Positions 36,045 through 45,997 of a stretch of 64,000 bases of DNA are shown one piece after another. The stretch is from Croceibacterium ferulae (lineage in GTDB: Bacteria; Pseudomonadota; Alphaproteobacteria; Sphingomonadales; Sphingomonadaceae): contig NZ_QZVQ01000009.1 in the NCBI RefSeq assembly GCF_003660445.1, positions 62,001-126,000 on the forward strand, read 5' to 3'. The notes below the pieces were generated by a model, which had not been told where the DNA came from, made no database searches, and saw nothing but the letters and a program-made list of their open reading frames with translations. The position numbers were made by a program, and so were the translations under genes. Every line of letters starts with the position of its first letter. Position 1 is the stretch's first letter.

Positions 36045-36066
36045 TCAACCAAGTCTCGGCCGACGT

Positions 36067-36095
36067 TCCGCTACGCACTGCGCCTGCGTAGCGGA
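36067..36095 (+). terminator. Hairpin after sodC
   Basis: A perfect 10-bp inverted repeat (TCCGCTACGC at 36067-36076, complement at 36086-36095) with a 9-base loop begins 23 bases after the sodC stop. No T-run follows, so it is either a weak terminator or an mRNA-stabilising hairpin. Confidence 0.55.
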
Positions 36096-36151
36096 CATCC
36101 GCCATGATACTGGATGCTGGCCGTTCAGACTGGTGGCGGTAAGGAAACGGG

Positions 36152-36514
36152 ATGAACCGCCTGACCGCCCCCTTCATCGCGATCGCCATGCTGGCGCTGC
36201 CAGCCCATGCACAGGTTGCGCCTTCAGCGCCCGCGCTCAACCTGGAACAGAACATGCTGCTGCGCTGCTCCGCCGCGTTCGCGCTGGGCGGGCATCTGCA
36301 GCAGGCGGGATCGCCGCAGGCGGCAGGCTGGCCGCCACTGGCGGTCGGGGGGCGGGAGTTCTTCGTCCGCTCCTCCGCACGGCTGATGACGGAAGCGCAA
36401 CTGTCGCGCGAGCAGATTGCCGCGCTGATGATGGATGCGGCGCAGGACCTCGGCCAGGGCGATCAGCTGGCCAAGATCATGCCGGTCTGCCTGCAGGTCG
36501 CCGGCCTCAGATAA
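36152..36514 (+). CDS. Small exported protein of unknown function
   Basis: A 120-residue protein with a clear signal peptide (A-P-F-I-A-I-A-M-L-A-L-P-A-H-A, cleavage near residue 20). A mostly helical mature part follows with two cysteines (L-L-R-C-S-A-A-F and M-P-V-C-L-Q-V) that could pair. AAGGAAA lies just upstream of the ATG. I recognise no named family. It is convergent with ctrA, 12 bases apart, with no evident terminator. Confidence 0.75.
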   Translation: MNRLTAPFIAIAMLALPAHAQVAPSAPALNLEQNMLLRCSAAFALGGHLQQAGSPQAAGWPPLAVGGREFFVRSSARLMTEAQLSREQIAALMMDAAQDLGQGDQLAKIMPVCLQVAGLR

Positions 36515-36526
36515 TACAGGCCGCCG

Positions 36527-37222
36527 TCACGCCGCCAGCGCGTCGTCCTGATGGTCGCGCAGCACGTAGCCGCGGCCCCACACGGTCTCGATATAGTTCT
36601 CGCCCCCGCAGGCGCTCGACAGCTTCTTGCGCAGCTTGCAGATGAACACATCGATGATCTTCAGTTCGGGCTCGTCGATGCCGCCATACAGGTGGTTGAG
36701 GAACATTTCCTTGGTCAGCGTGGTGCCCTTGCGCAGGGACAGCAGCTCCAGCATCGCATATTCCTTGCCGGTCAGGTGCACGCGGGCGCCATCGACCTCC
36801 ACCGTCTTGCCATCCAGGTTCACCGCCAGCTTGCCGGTGCGGATGACCGACTGGCTGTGTCCCTTGGACCGGCGGACCACCGCATGGATGCGGGCGATCA
36901 GCTCGTCGCGGTGGAACGGCTTGGTCACGTAATCGTCCGCGCCGAAGCCGAAGGAGCGGACCTTGCTGTCCAGTTCCGAAATGCCCGACAGGATCAGCAC
37001 CGGCGTCTGCACCTTGGCGACGCGCAGCTTCTTCAGCACGTCATAACCGTGCATGTCCGGCAGGTTCAGATCCAGCAGGATGATGTCGTAATCATACAGC
37101 TTGCCCAGATCGAGGCCTTCCTCGCCCAGATCGGTCGAATAGACATTGAAACTTTCAGTGGTCAGCATCAGTTCGATCGCCTTGGCGGTCGTCGGCTCGT
37201 CCTCGATCAGCAATACACGCAT
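36527..37222 (-). CDS. ctrA: Cell cycle response regulator CtrA
   Basis: A 231-residue OmpR-family regulator recognisable as CtrA, the alphaproteobacterial master regulator of cell cycle, motility and envelope genes. The receiver (1-120) has E-D-E, the phospho-acceptor Asp51 in I-L-L-D-L-N-L-P-D, and Y-V-T-K-P-F. The winged-helix domain (about 130-225) has [19 protein letters not shown] and [12 protein letters not shown]. The 114-base upstream gap contains one TTAACC half-site (37268) but no full TTAA-N7-TTAA box. Downstream targets in this window are considered in the findings. Confidence 0.97.
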   Translation of the reverse strand: MRVLLIEDEPTTAKAIELMLTTESFNVYSTDLGEEGLDLGKLYDYDIILLDLNLPDMHGYDVLKKLRVAKVQTPVLILSGISELDSKVRSFGFGADDYVTKPFHRDELIARIHAVVRRSKGHSQSVIRTGKLAVNLDGKTVEVDGARVHLTGKEYAMLELLSLRKGTTLTKEMFLNHLYGGIDEPELKIIDVFICKLRKKLSSACGGENYIETVWGRGYVLRDHQDDALAA

Positions 37223-37336
37223 TGATCAGCCCCGTTTCCCTCTGGTGTCCGTGGGCCAGATGTCGCGTTAACCAACCCCATCCTCAACGAAAAAGGTAAA
37301 TCATCCGTAGTGCTACATAGGCCGCGCGCGGGCCGT

Positions 37337-38809
37337 TTAGGCAACGCGGGCGATCTTCTTCTGGCGGCGGCGCTGCACGGAAGAACCGATGCCGATCGCC
37401 TCTCGGTACTTGGCCACGGTGCGGCGGGCGAGGTCGAAGCCCTTCTCCTTCAGCAGGTCGACCAGCGTGTCGTCCGACAGGATCGCATCGGGCGATTCGG
37501 CATCGCACAGGCTGCGGATCGCCGCCTTCACCGCCGAGGCGGACGCGGTGCCCTCGCCATCGGCGGAGGCTACGCCGCTGGTGAAGAAGAATTTCAGCTC
37601 GAACAGGCCGCGATGACATTGCAGGTACTTGGCGGAAGTGACGCGACTGACGGTCGATTCGTGCATGCCGATGGCGTCCGCCACCTGCCGCAGGGTCAGC
37701 GGCTTCAGCAGCGACACGCCCTTGCGGAAGAAACCTTCCTGCTGGCGCACGATCTCCGCCGTGACCTTCAGGATCGTCTTCTGCCTCTGGTCCAGGGCCT
37801 TGATCAGCCAGTTGGCATCGGCCAGCTTCTCGGACAGCCAGGACTTCACCGCCTTGTCGCGGCACGACCGGAGCTCCAGCGCATAGGGGCGGTTGACCAC
37901 CAGCCGCGGCAAGCTGGCCGGGTTCAGCGCGATGTCCCATCCATCAGCCGCAGGCGCGATCAGGATGTCGGGCACCACCGCCATCGCCTCCGCCCGGCCG
38001 AAGCGCAGGCCGGGCTTGGGATCGTAGCGGCGCAGTTCGCGGAGCATGTCGGCGAAGTCCTCCTCGTCCACCCGGCACAGGCGCATCAGCTGCGGAAAGG
38101 CGCCGCGCGCGACCAGATCCAGATTGGCGAGCAGTGCGGCCATGCACGGGTCGTGGCGATCCGCCTCCTTCGCCTGCAACGTCAGGCATTCGGCCAGGTT
38201 GCGGGCGCCCACGCCCGTGGGATCGAGCGATTGCACCGCCGCCAGAGCCTGCTCCACCCGGATGCGCGGCACGCCCAGATCGGTCGCGACCTCCTCCAGC
38301 GGGGTGGCGAGGTACCCGGCTTCGTCCAGCAGGCCGATCAGGTGGCGCGCCAAGAACAGCAGCTGCGGATCGCCCTTAACCGCACCGAGCTGCGCTTCCA
38401 GATGCTGCACCAGCGTGGGCGCTCCGGCATCGCGGTCGGCATAGTCGGACGGCAGATCGTCGCCCAGCGGGCCGGAGCCGCTGGCGGCCGACCAGTCACC
38501 GGTGTCGCGGTCCCGGTCCAGCGCCGTGGGGTCGATGTCCAGCGGGGCATCCGCCTCCCCCTGGCCGCGGCCGATCAGTTCGTCGGCGGTGGGCGGATCC
38601 GGCGGTGTCTCGCCATCGGGGGTGGCAGGCGCCTCGGCCCCGGCGCGCAGCTCGCCCGCTTCCAGCAGCGGGTTGCTGTCCAGCGCATCGGCGACAAAGG
38701 TTTCGATCTCCAGATTGGACAGCGCCAGCAGCTTGATCGCCTGCTGCAGCTGCGGCGTCATCACCAACGACTGCGACTGCCGCAGATCGAGCCGCGGGGA
38801 GAGCGCCAT
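37337..38809 (-). CDS. rpoN: RNA polymerase sigma-54 factor
   Basis: A 490-residue sigma-54. Region I (glutamine-rich, L-R-Q-S-Q-S-L-V-M-T-P-Q-L-Q-Q-A-I) begins near residue 9. An acidic region II (about 50-115), the core-binding domain and the DNA-binding domain with the RpoN box A-R-R-T-V-A-K-Y-R-E near the C-terminus follow. It lies 23 bases after lptB, the common proteobacterial order. The usual followers hpf and ptsN are absent; ctrA comes next after 114 bases. An activator with an AAA+ domain is needed for function, and none is in the window. Confidence 0.96.
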   Translation of the reverse strand: MALSPRLDLRQSQSLVMTPQLQQAIKLLALSNLEIETFVADALDSNPLLEAGELRAGAEAPATPDGETPPDPPTADELIGRGQGEADAPLDIDPTALDRDRDTGDWSAASGSGPLGDDLPSDYADRDAGAPTLVQHLEAQLGAVKGDPQLLFLARHLIGLLDEAGYLATPLEEVATDLGVPRIRVEQALAAVQSLDPTGVGARNLAECLTLQAKEADRHDPCMAALLANLDLVARGAFPQLMRLCRVDEEDFADMLRELRRYDPKPGLRFGRAEAMAVVPDILIAPAADGWDIALNPASLPRLVVNRPYALELRSCRDKAVKSWLSEKLADANWLIKALDQRQKTILKVTAEIVRQQEGFFRKGVSLLKPLTLRQVADAIGMHESTVSRVTSAKYLQCHRGLFELKFFFTSGVASADGEGTASASAVKAAIRSLCDAESPDAILSDDTLVDLLKEKGFDLARRTVAKYREAIGIGSSVQRRRQKKIARVA

Positions 38810-38832
38810 CGCCGGTTACCTGCGAGACCGGA

Positions 38833-39636
38833 TCACAGGGTGAAGCTTTCGCCCAGATAGAGCCGGCGAACATTCTCGTCCGCCACCAGGTCCTCGGGCG
38901 ATCCGGCGAACAGCACCTGCCCGCCATAGATGATGCAGGCACGGTCCACGATGTCGAGCGTCTCGCGCACATTGTGGTCGGTGATCAGCACGCCGATCCC
39001 GCGCCGCTTCAGGTCGCGCACCAGCTCGCGGATGTCGGCGATGGACAGCGGATCGATACCGGCGAAGGGTTCGTCCAGCAGCATGATGGAAGGCTTGGCC
39101 GCCAGCGCACGGGCGATCTCGCATCGGCGCCGCTCGCCGCCCGACAGCGCCATGGCCGGGCTGGCGCGCAGGCGGGTGAGGCCGAACTCGCCCAGCAGCC
39201 GCTCAAGCTCGCTGGCGCGGGTGGCCTTGTCCGGCTCCACCAGTTCCAGCACGGCGGCGATGTTCTGTTCCACGGTCATGCCGCGGAAGATGCTGGTTTC
39301 CTGCGGCAGGTAGCCCAGGCCCAGGATCGCGCGGCGGTACATCGGCAGACGGGTGACATCGACGCCATCCATCAGGATGCGGCCGGTATCAGGCCGGACC
39401 AGGCCCATGATGGAATAGAAGCAGGTCGTTTTGCCCGCGCCGTTCGGGCCGAGCAAGCCGAGCACCTCGCCCTTGCCGACGCTGAGCGAGATGTCGGTCA
39501 GCACGGGCCGCTTGTCGTAGCTCTTGGCGATGGAGATCACCTCCAGCCCGCCCTGCGGGATGGGCGGCGCGGCATTGGCCGGGGCCTCCGCCATGCTCTG
39601 CGCCAGTGCGTCCGTATCGATCAGTTGGTCTGCCAT
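38833..39636 (-). CDS. lptB: LPS export ABC transporter ATP-binding protein LptB
   Basis: A 267-residue ATPase that powers lipopolysaccharide extraction from the inner membrane with LptF/LptG. Visible: Walker A G-P-N-G-A-G-K-T-T, the Q-loop P-Q-E-T-S-I-F-R, signature L-S-G-G-E-R-R-R, Walker B L-L-D-E-P-F-A-G-I-D and switch His in T-D-H-N-V-R-E-T. An extra 25-residue N-terminus precedes the domain. The genes for LptA and LptC, often upstream, are not here; a 101-base gap separates it from ppa. rpoN follows in the same transcript. Confidence 0.95.
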   Translation of the reverse strand: MADQLIDTDALAQSMAEAPANAAPPIPQGGLEVISIAKSYDKRPVLTDISLSVGKGEVLGLLGPNGAGKTTCFYSIMGLVRPDTGRILMDGVDVTRLPMYRRAILGLGYLPQETSIFRGMTVEQNIAAVLELVEPDKATRASELERLLGEFGLTRLRASPAMALSGGERRRCEIARALAAKPSIMLLDEPFAGIDPLSIADIRELVRDLKRRGIGVLITDHNVRETLDIVDRACIIYGGQVLFAGSPEDLVADENVRRLYLGESFTL

Positions 39637-39737
39637 CGCGCGCCCTATCTAGCATGCAAGCGGGGCGAGTGAACCCCGGTTGGCACGGGTCGCGCATGGC
39701 AGGCGGGGCGATGATGTCACCGCCCCGCCCGGCATTG

Positions 39738-40322
39738 TCACTCGGTCGGGGCCGAAGGAGCCGTGGTACCGTCGCCCGCAGGTGCCTCAGGACCGGCTTC
39801 CTTGGCGCGCTCGATCGCTTCCAGCACGATCTGGCGCGCTTCGGCCGCGGTGCCCCAGGTGCCGACACGGACCCACTTTTCCTTCTCCAGATCCTTGTAG
39901 TGGGTGAAGAAGTGCTCGATCTGCGCGAACAGGATCTCGGGCAGGTCGGACTTCTCGAACACGTCGCTGTAATAGGGGAAGGTCGAATCGATCGGCACGC
40001 AGATCAGCTTCTCGTCGCCGCCATGCTCGTCTTCCAGATTCAGCACCGCGATCGGCCGGGCGCGCACGACGCAGCCGGGGACGAAGGGGGAACGGGCCAC
40101 GACCAGCGCATCCAGCGGATCGCCATCGGGCGACAGCGTGTGCGGCACGAAGCCGTAATTGGTGGGATACCGCATCGGCGTGTGCAGGATGCGGTCCACG
40201 AACAGCGCGCCCGATGCCTTGTCGAATTCGTACTTCACCGGTTCGCCGCCGACCGGCACTTCGATGACCACGTTCAGGTTTTCCGGCGGATTGTCGCCGG
40301 TGGGGATGTGTTCAATACGCAT
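39738..40322 (-). CDS. ppa: Inorganic pyrophosphatase
   Basis: A 194-residue family I soluble pyrophosphatase that hydrolyses PPi to phosphate. The signature D-G-D-P-L-D-A-L-V and upstream E-V-P-x-G-G-E-P-V-K-Y-E-F are present, with Y-P-x-N-Y-G-F-V-P. About 18 residues beyond the usual core form a low-complexity Ala/Gly/Thr tail (A-P-A-G-D-G-T-T-A-P-S). Its own promoter probably lies in 40323-40458, a 136-base gap in which I see no other feature. Confidence 0.95.
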   Translation of the reverse strand: MRIEHIPTGDNPPENLNVVIEVPVGGEPVKYEFDKASGALFVDRILHTPMRYPTNYGFVPHTLSPDGDPLDALVVARSPFVPGCVVRARPIAVLNLEDEHGGDEKLICVPIDSTFPYYSDVFEKSDLPEILFAQIEHFFTHYKDLEKEKWVRVGTWGTAAEARQIVLEAIERAKEAGPEAPAGDGTTAPSAPTE

Positions 40323-40458
40323 GGTGTCTCCCTGACGCGCGTGACGGCATCATCTTGCCTGTAATGGCCGCGCAATTAGCGCTGTGATATTGGCTTGGCG
40401 AGGGGGATCGTCTTGCCTTGCACCAAAGTGCGACACCCCCTTCACGGACAGCCATGTC

Positions 40459-42423
40459 TCAGTTCGTCGCCGCCCCGGCCGTGGCGCGTGGCGCCAGCAG
40501 GCGATCAAGCGCCTGCTCGCCCTCGGCCGCAGGCTCCAGCCAGGGATATTGCAGCCCGCCATCATAGGCGATCTCCAGCGGGGTGATCGTCTCGCCCCGC
40601 TGCACGATCAGGCGGATCGGCTGCTTCGACGTCTTGGCCGCGGTGATCGCCGCCTTCATCGCGTCGCCGCTATATTCCTGACCATCGACGGAGATCACGG
40701 ACATGCCGTCCACCAGCCCGGCCCGGAAGGCGGGGCCATCCCACAGCGTCTGCGTCACCTCGCCGGAGGAGCTGAGGTTCACGCCCAGAGAATAGAGCAG
40801 ATCCAGGAAGCTGGTCGACGCCATCTGCCCGGCGCGGGCGGGGTTTGGCTCCTCCTTCCACACCAGCCGGTAACCGGCCGCCTCGATCCCCTCCACCGGC
40901 GCGGGCAGGCCGGCAGTGCGCATGTTCAGCGTCAGGAAAGAGCGCCAGTCATGCGGGAAGACCTGGTTCAGCGTGTCGGCGATCTCGTCGAAATCATAGG
41001 TCCGCTGGCCGTAATCGCCCTCATTGGCGGCAAAGAAGATCTTGGCGAAATCGTCCAGGCCCTTGGCTCCATTGGTGCCGTTGCGGATGATCCCATCCGC
41101 CTCCAGCCACATCAGCGCGCCTTCGTTGTAGTAATCCTCGTCGCGGTGAAGCGAGGTGAACGGGCGGGAGCGGCGGCTGTTGATGATGGGATCGAAGGTG
41201 GTGTCCTCCACCGAACGCCAGGCCCGGCCGGGCTGCTTCGAATAATAGCCGGCGCTGGTCGCCATCGCGCCCAGCACCACGTCCTTGGGCTGGATGCCCG
41301 AACGTGCCGCCAGCACCAGGCCCCAGAACTGCGTCTGGCCTTCATACATCCACAGCAGATTGTCGCGCATCGGCTCCCGGTAATCGGGTGTCCACAGGCC
41401 GGCGGGGCGGCGGTACTTGCCGTTCCAGCTGTGCACCAGCTCGTGCGCGATCACGTTGCGGTCCCACGCCATCTTGTCCCACTCGATGAAGGTGGTCGGC
41501 TCGTAGGTGTTCTCGCTGGAACGGTGATGCTCCAGCCCGATGCCGCCCAGCTTGTCCGTCAGGCCCAGCAGGAACTCGTAATGATCGAACGGCCGCGAAC
41601 CGAACAGGGTGACGGCCTCGTCCATCAGCCGGTTGTAGGTCTGCATGTTCTCCGGCGCGATCGCCAGCAGTCGCGCCTCGTCCGCAATGACGTTCATTTC
41701 CATGGCGCGGCCGATCTGCCAGCTTTCGGCATGCGCGCCGGCGAAGACGGGCGAATCGACCAGCACTTCGTAGTCGGTCGGATCCCAGGTCACCCGGTTG
41801 CCGCGCCCGGCGGCGTCGGTCTGCCCGTCCAGTGCCGTATAGACGGTCCAGCCTTCCGGGAAGGTGACGGTCGGCTTGACCAGGATCTGCCGCACATAAT
41901 GGCCGGCCGGATACAGGCTCATCTTCTCCCACTGCAGGTTCAGCATCTCGGGCGTCATGCTGACGCGGCCCTGCCCGCTGATGGGGGAGGTGTGGACGAA
42001 GCTGGCGGTCACTTCACGCGCATTGGCGGGCAGCGGGATGCGGAAGGCGTAGACTTCCACCGGATCACGCGTCCAGTTGACGGGCTTGCCATCCACGCTG
42101 AAGCTGATCTGCGCGATCTGGTTCAGCGGCCCCTTCGGCCCGTGATTGCCGGGCAGCCATTCGGGCAGCTGCAGGATCAGCTCGTTCGTGCCGCGCTGCA
42201 CGGGGAAGGTCTGCGTCACCCGGTACAGATTGCGCACGATGTCCGTCGCGTCGATGTCCAGCGTGATCGTGCCGGGATAGCGCACGTCCTGCGCATCGGG
42301 CACCGGCGTGGGCAGCGCGGCGGCCACGGGGGCGGAGCGGGCGGTGCCTTGCGCCAGGGCTGGCTGGCTGGCGGTGGCGAGGAGCAGGGCGGCGAGCGCG
42401 ACGCGCGAGAGGGTTTGAATCAT
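40459..42423 (-). CDS. M61 family metallopeptidase with PDZ domain
   Basis: A 654-residue exported peptidase related to glycyl aminopeptidase. Its signal peptide (V-A-L-A-A-L-L-L-A-T-A-S-Q-P-A-L-A) is followed by an N-terminal beta domain. The zinc motif is V-I-A-H-E-L-V-H-S-W with a downstream W-M-Y-E-G-Q-T glutamate ligand. A C-terminal PDZ domain (about 540-625) has the G-P-A-F-R-A-G-L-V-D-G pattern. I set the start at ATG 42423; the frame continues upstream without a plausible start. It is divergent from hisS across 89 bases. The substrate is unknown; a periplasmic peptide-processing role is likely. Confidence 0.92.
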   Translation of the reverse strand: MIQTLSRVALAALLLATASQPALAQGTARSAPVAAALPTPVPDAQDVRYPGTITLDIDATDIVRNLYRVTQTFPVQRGTNELILQLPEWLPGNHGPKGPLNQIAQISFSVDGKPVNWTRDPVEVYAFRIPLPANAREVTASFVHTSPISGQGRVSMTPEMLNLQWEKMSLYPAGHYVRQILVKPTVTFPEGWTVYTALDGQTDAAGRGNRVTWDPTDYEVLVDSPVFAGAHAESWQIGRAMEMNVIADEARLLAIAPENMQTYNRLMDEAVTLFGSRPFDHYEFLLGLTDKLGGIGLEHHRSSENTYEPTTFIEWDKMAWDRNVIAHELVHSWNGKYRRPAGLWTPDYREPMRDNLLWMYEGQTQFWGLVLAARSGIQPKDVVLGAMATSAGYYSKQPGRAWRSVEDTTFDPIINSRRSRPFTSLHRDEDYYNEGALMWLEADGIIRNGTNGAKGLDDFAKIFFAANEGDYGQRTYDFDEIADTLNQVFPHDWRSFLTLNMRTAGLPAPVEGIEAAGYRLVWKEEPNPARAGQMASTSFLDLLYSLGVNLSSSGEVTQTLWDGPAFRAGLVDGMSVISVDGQEYSGDAMKAAITAAKTSKQPIRLIVQRGETITPLEIAYDGGLQYPWLEPAAEGEQALDRLLAPRATAGAATN

Positions 42424-42512
42424 TGCAGCAACAATGCCGCACCCGCTTGGGTCACGCAAGCCACGCGCACCCTCTTTGCCGCGCCCGTCTCAGGGTCTAG
42501 GGCGCCGGGACG

Positions 42513-43742
42513 ATGAGCATCAAGACCCCCCAGCCCGTGCGCGGCACACAGGACATCTTCGGGCCGGAGGCGGACGCCTTCGCCCATGTGGTCGAAACCT
42601 TTGAGCGGGTGCGGCGCCTGTACCGGTTCCGCCGGGTGGAAATGCCGGTGTTCGAACGCACCGAAGTGTTCAGCCGCTCGCTGGGCGAGACGACCGATGT
42701 TGTCTCCAAAGAGATGTATTCCTTCGAGGATCGTGGCGGCGAATCGCTGACCCTGCGCCCCGAATTCACCGCCGGCATCGCGCGGGCGTTCCTGACCGAT
42801 GGCTGGAAGCAGTATGCCCCGCTGAAGGTGGCGACCCACGGGCCGCTGTTCCGGTATGAACGGCCGCAAAAGGGCCGCTATCGCCAGTTCCACCAGATCG
42901 ATGCCGAGGTGATCGGCGCGGCCGAGCCGCAGGCGGATGTGGAACTGCTGGCCATGGCCGACCAGCTGCTGTGCGAACTGGGGATTGCCGATGGCGTGAC
43001 GCTGAACCTCAACACGCTGGGCGATGCCGACAGCCGCGATGCCTGGCGCGCCGCGCTGGTGGAGCATTTCCGCGGCGTGAAGGACGAGCTGAGCGAGGAT
43101 TCGCAGGAGCGGCTGGAGAAGAACCCGCTGCGCATCCTGGACAGCAAGGATGAGCGCGACCGGCGCTTCGTGGCGGATGCGCCGCAGATCGACCGGTTCC
43201 TGTCGAGCGAGGCGCAGGACTTCTTCGCTTCTGTTACAGGCGGGCTGGATGCGGCGGGGGTGGCCTGGACGCGCAATGCGGCGCTGGTGCGCGGGCTGGA
43301 TTACTACCGCCACACCGCCTTCGAATTCGTGACCGACCGGCTGGGTGCGCAGGGCACGGTGCTGGGCGGCGGCCGCTATGACGGGCTGATGGAAAGCCTT
43401 GGCGGACCGGCCACCCCTGCAGTGGGCTGGGCGGCTGGGATCGAGCGATTGGCGATGCTGGTGGGCGCACAGGCAGAGGCGCCGTCGGATGCGTGCGTCG
43501 TGGTGGAGGATGATGCCCTGCTGACGCGCGGCACCGCCATGGTCACGGCCATTCGCCGCGCCGGCTTCACCGCGGAACTGGTCGCCACCGGCAGCCCCCG
43601 CAAGCGGTTCGACAAGGCGGTAAAGGGCGGCGCCCTGACCCTGTTCGCCCTCTCGCAAGGCGAGGATGGCGCTACCGTCCGGACCAAGGGCGATGCCGAC
43701 CTGCTGGCGCGGATCGGACAGGCGATCGGGCACCCGGCATGA
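42513..43742 (+). CDS. hisS: Histidyl-tRNA synthetase
   Basis: A 409-residue class II synthetase that charges tRNA-His. Motif 2 is in [16 protein letters not shown], the histidine-specific box is G-L-D-Y-Y-R-H-T, and motif 3 is in G-G-R-Y-D-G-L and G-W-A-A-G-I-E-R. A short C-terminal anticodon-binding domain follows. It is the first of a plus-strand series with prfA and prmC, separated from prfA by 130 bases holding a long imperfect palindrome. No T-box or leader peptide is visible upstream. Confidence 0.96.
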   Translation: MSIKTPQPVRGTQDIFGPEADAFAHVVETFERVRRLYRFRRVEMPVFERTEVFSRSLGETTDVVSKEMYSFEDRGGESLTLRPEFTAGIARAFLTDGWKQYAPLKVATHGPLFRYERPQKGRYRQFHQIDAEVIGAAEPQADVELLAMADQLLCELGIADGVTLNLNTLGDADSRDAWRAALVEHFRGVKDELSEDSQERLEKNPLRILDSKDERDRRFVADAPQIDRFLSSEAQDFFASVTGGLDAAGVAWTRNAALVRGLDYYRHTAFEFVTDRLGAQGTVLGGGRYDGLMESLGGPATPAVGWAAGIERLAMLVGAQAEAPSDACVVVEDDALLTRGTAMVTAIRRAGFTAELVATGSPRKRFDKAVKGGALTLFALSQGEDGATVRTKGDADLLARIGQAIGHPA

Positions 43743-43762
43743 TCGATCGGCCTACCCTCCCT

Positions 43763-43853
43763 CGTCACCCTGAACTTGTTTCAGGGTCCATTGCGCAACC
43801 CGCGCCGACATCGCGGGCGGAGGGATGGATGCTGAGACAAGCTCAGCCTGACG
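43763..43853. repeat. REP-like imperfect palindrome between hisS and prfA
   Basis: Two 29-base arms (43763-43791 and 43825-43853) are inverted copies with about six mismatches: CGTCACCCTGAACTTG in the left arm pairs with CAAGCTCAGCCTGACG in the right. The spacer is 33 bases. Elements of this form (C-C-T-G-A-A-C-T-T-G-T-T-T-C-A-G core) are scattered as intergenic repeats in sphingomonad genomes, from my general knowledge. It may also end the hisS transcript. I found only one copy in this window. Confidence 0.65.
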
Positions 43854-43872
43854 GTTGGAATGGGAGGCGCGC

Positions 43873-44940
43873 ATGAGCATTCCCGAGGACCGCCTGGCGC
43901 AGATCGCCAACCGCTTTGCCGAGCTGGAGGCGCGGCTCGCCTCCGGCCAGCTGGAGGGTGAGGCCTTCGTCGCCGCCAGCCGCGACTATGCGGAGCTGGA
44001 GCCGGTCGCCCGCACGGTGAGCGAGGTGCGCCGGATGCGCGCCGAGATCGCCGAACTGTCCGCCCTGACGCAGGATCCCGAAATGGCCGCGCTGGCCGGC
44101 GAGGAACTCGCCACGGTGCGCACCGCCTTGCCGGAGGCCGAGCGCCGGCTCGCCGTCGCCCTGCTGCCGCGCGACTCCGCCGATGAACGCCCGGCCATGC
44201 TGGAAATCCGTGCCGGCACCGGCGGGGACGAGGCGGCTTTGTTCGCAGGTGACCTGTACCGGATGTACGAACGCTTCGCTGCCGAGCAGGGCTGGCGGGT
44301 GGAGCCGGTCAGCATGAACGCCGCCGAAGTGGGCGGGTTCAAGGAGATCGTCGCCAACATCGCCGGCACCGGCGTGTTCGCGAAGCTGAAATACGAATCC
44401 GGTGTCCACCGCGTGCAGCGCGTGCCGGTGACCGAAAGCGGCGGGCGCATCCACACCAGCGCCGCGACCGTCGCCGTATTGCCCGAACCGACCGAGGTGG
44501 ATGTGCAGATCGAGGACAAGGACCTCAAGATCGACATCTATCGCGCCAGCGGCGCAGGCGGGCAGCACGTCAACACCACCGACTCGGCGGTGCGCATCAC
44601 CCACCTGCCCAGCGGCATCGTGGTGACGCAGCAGGACGAGCGCAGTCAGCACAAGAACCGCGCCAAGGCGATGCAGGTGCTGCGCGCCCGCGTGTACGAA
44701 AAGACCCGCGACGAGGCGCAAGGGGCAGAGGCGGAGGCGCGCAAGGCCATGGTCGGCAGTGGCGACCGCTCCGAACGTATTCGCACCTACAATTTCCCGC
44801 AGGGGCGCGTCACCGACCATCGCATCGGCCTGACCCTGCACCGGCTGACCGAGGTGCTGGAGGGCCCGGCCCTGGGCGAGCTGGTCGATGCGCTGGCGTC
44901 GGAGGATCAGGCCAAGCGGCTGGCGGCGCTGGACGGGTGA
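43873..44940 (+). CDS. prfA: Peptide chain release factor 1
   Basis: A 355-residue class I release factor reading UAA and UAG. The catalytic G-G-Q is in [16 protein letters not shown] near residue 230. The stop-codon-recognition region is around [21 protein letters not shown] chose ATG 43873 with GGGAGG upstream. Its stop overlaps the prmC GTG start (GTGA), so the factor and its methylating enzyme are co-translated. Confidence 0.96.
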   Translation: MSIPEDRLAQIANRFAELEARLASGQLEGEAFVAASRDYAELEPVARTVSEVRRMRAEIAELSALTQDPEMAALAGEELATVRTALPEAERRLAVALLPRDSADERPAMLEIRAGTGGDEAALFAGDLYRMYERFAAEQGWRVEPVSMNAAEVGGFKEIVANIAGTGVFAKLKYESGVHRVQRVPVTESGGRIHTSAATVAVLPEPTEVDVQIEDKDLKIDIYRASGAGGQHVNTTDSAVRITHLPSGIVVTQQDERSQHKNRAKAMQVLRARVYEKTRDEAQGAEAEARKAMVGSGDRSERIRTYNFPQGRVTDHRIGLTLHRLTEVLEGPALGELVDALASEDQAKRLAALDG

Positions 44941-45791
44941 GCGGATCGACGGTCGCGCAGGCCCTGCGCGAGGCCGCCACCCGCCTGGCGGCCACATCCG
45001 ACACCGCCCGGCTCGATGCCGAGCTGCTGATGGCGCATGCGCTGCACACGACCCGCTCTGCCGTGTTGCTGCGGCACATGGCGGACCCGGTGCCCGCCGC
45101 CTTTGCCACGCTGGTCGATCGCCGGGCCGCGCACGAGCCCGTGGCCTATATCCTGAGCCAGCAGGAATTCTATGGCCGCGTCTTCGCCGTCAGCCCTGCC
45201 GTGCTGATCCCGCGCGCCGACAGCGAGACGATCGTGGAAGCCGCGCTGGCCGCATGCCCGGCGCCGCACCGAGTGCTGGATCTGGGCACCGGGTCAGGCG
45301 CGCTGCTGCTGACGGTGCTGGCAGAGACCGGCGCGGAAGAGGGCGTGGGCCTGGAACGCTCGGCCGAGGCGCGGCGGATCGCGGCCGCCAATGCCGCGGT
45401 GATTGCCCCGCAGGCGCGCATCGTCGCGGGCGACTGGCATGAAGCCGGCTGGGCAGATGCGCTCGGCCAATTCGACCTGATCCTCGCCAATCCGCCCTAT
45501 GTGGAGGACGCCGCCGAGCTTTCGCCCGACGTGCGCGGATGGGAGCCCGCCGCCGCGCTGTTCGCCGGTGCGGAAGGGCTGGACGATTACCGGGTGCTGG
45601 TGCCGCAATTGCCGGCGTTGCTGGCCCCCGGCGGCGTGGCGGTGCTGGAGATCGGCGCCGCGCAGGGCCCCGCCGTGACCGCCCTTGCAGAACAGGCGGG
45701 CTTTAATGTCTCGCTGCAGCGCGATCTTGCCGGGAGGCCCCGGGCGCTGGTGCTGCAATTAGTGCTTGGCAAAGGCGGGGCGAGTTACTAA
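44937..45791 (+). CDS. prmC: Release factor glutamine methyltransferase
   Basis: A 284-residue SAM-dependent enzyme that methylates the Gln of the release-factor G-G-Q loop. The N-terminal helical domain (1-85) binds the factor. The catalytic part has L-D-L-G-T-G-S-G-A near residue 120 and the substrate motif N-P-P-Y-V-E-D near 185. The start is GTG 44937 inside the prfA stop, typical of this gene pair. It is followed by a 206-base gap before the DUF4167 gene, in which a 7-bp GC hairpin (45959-45975) is the only structure I see. Confidence 0.95.
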   Translation: MSGSTVAQALREAATRLAATSDTARLDAELLMAHALHTTRSAVLLRHMADPVPAAFATLVDRRAAHEPVAYILSQQEFYGRVFAVSPAVLIPRADSETIVEAALAACPAPHRVLDLGTGSGALLLTVLAETGAEEGVGLERSAEARRIAAANAAVIAPQARIVAGDWHEAGWADALGQFDLILANPPYVEDAAELSPDVRGWEPAAALFAGAEGLDDYRVLVPQLPALLAPGGVAVLEIGAAQGPAVTALAEQAGFNVSLQRDLAGRPRALVLQLVLGKGGASY

Positions 45792-45997
45792 CTGCCGAGA
45801 CGTAGGCCGTGCGGTGCGGAAACGGGTTCCGGCATCCAGGCGACACATCCAGCATTTGCCACTGTTTGTTCGGCGTGAGGCCGGACACGGAAATGCAGAT
45901 GAGGATCGCGCCGGCGGGCGCCCGCAAGGCGGGGCGTCGGCGTGAACGGGGGCGATGCGACCGGCGCGGCCGGTCCCCAACGAGGAAGCGAATTCCC

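Noticed and set aside
37223-37336. CtrA autoregulatory box upstream of ctrA
   Set aside because: Only one TTAACC half-site (37268) is seen, without the second half at the right spacing. I also see no GANTC methylation site there.
40384-42516. Plus-strand 710-codon frame opposite the M61 peptidase
   Set aside because: The antisense M61 gene has signal peptide, zinc motif and PDZ domain; the plus frame has none of these.
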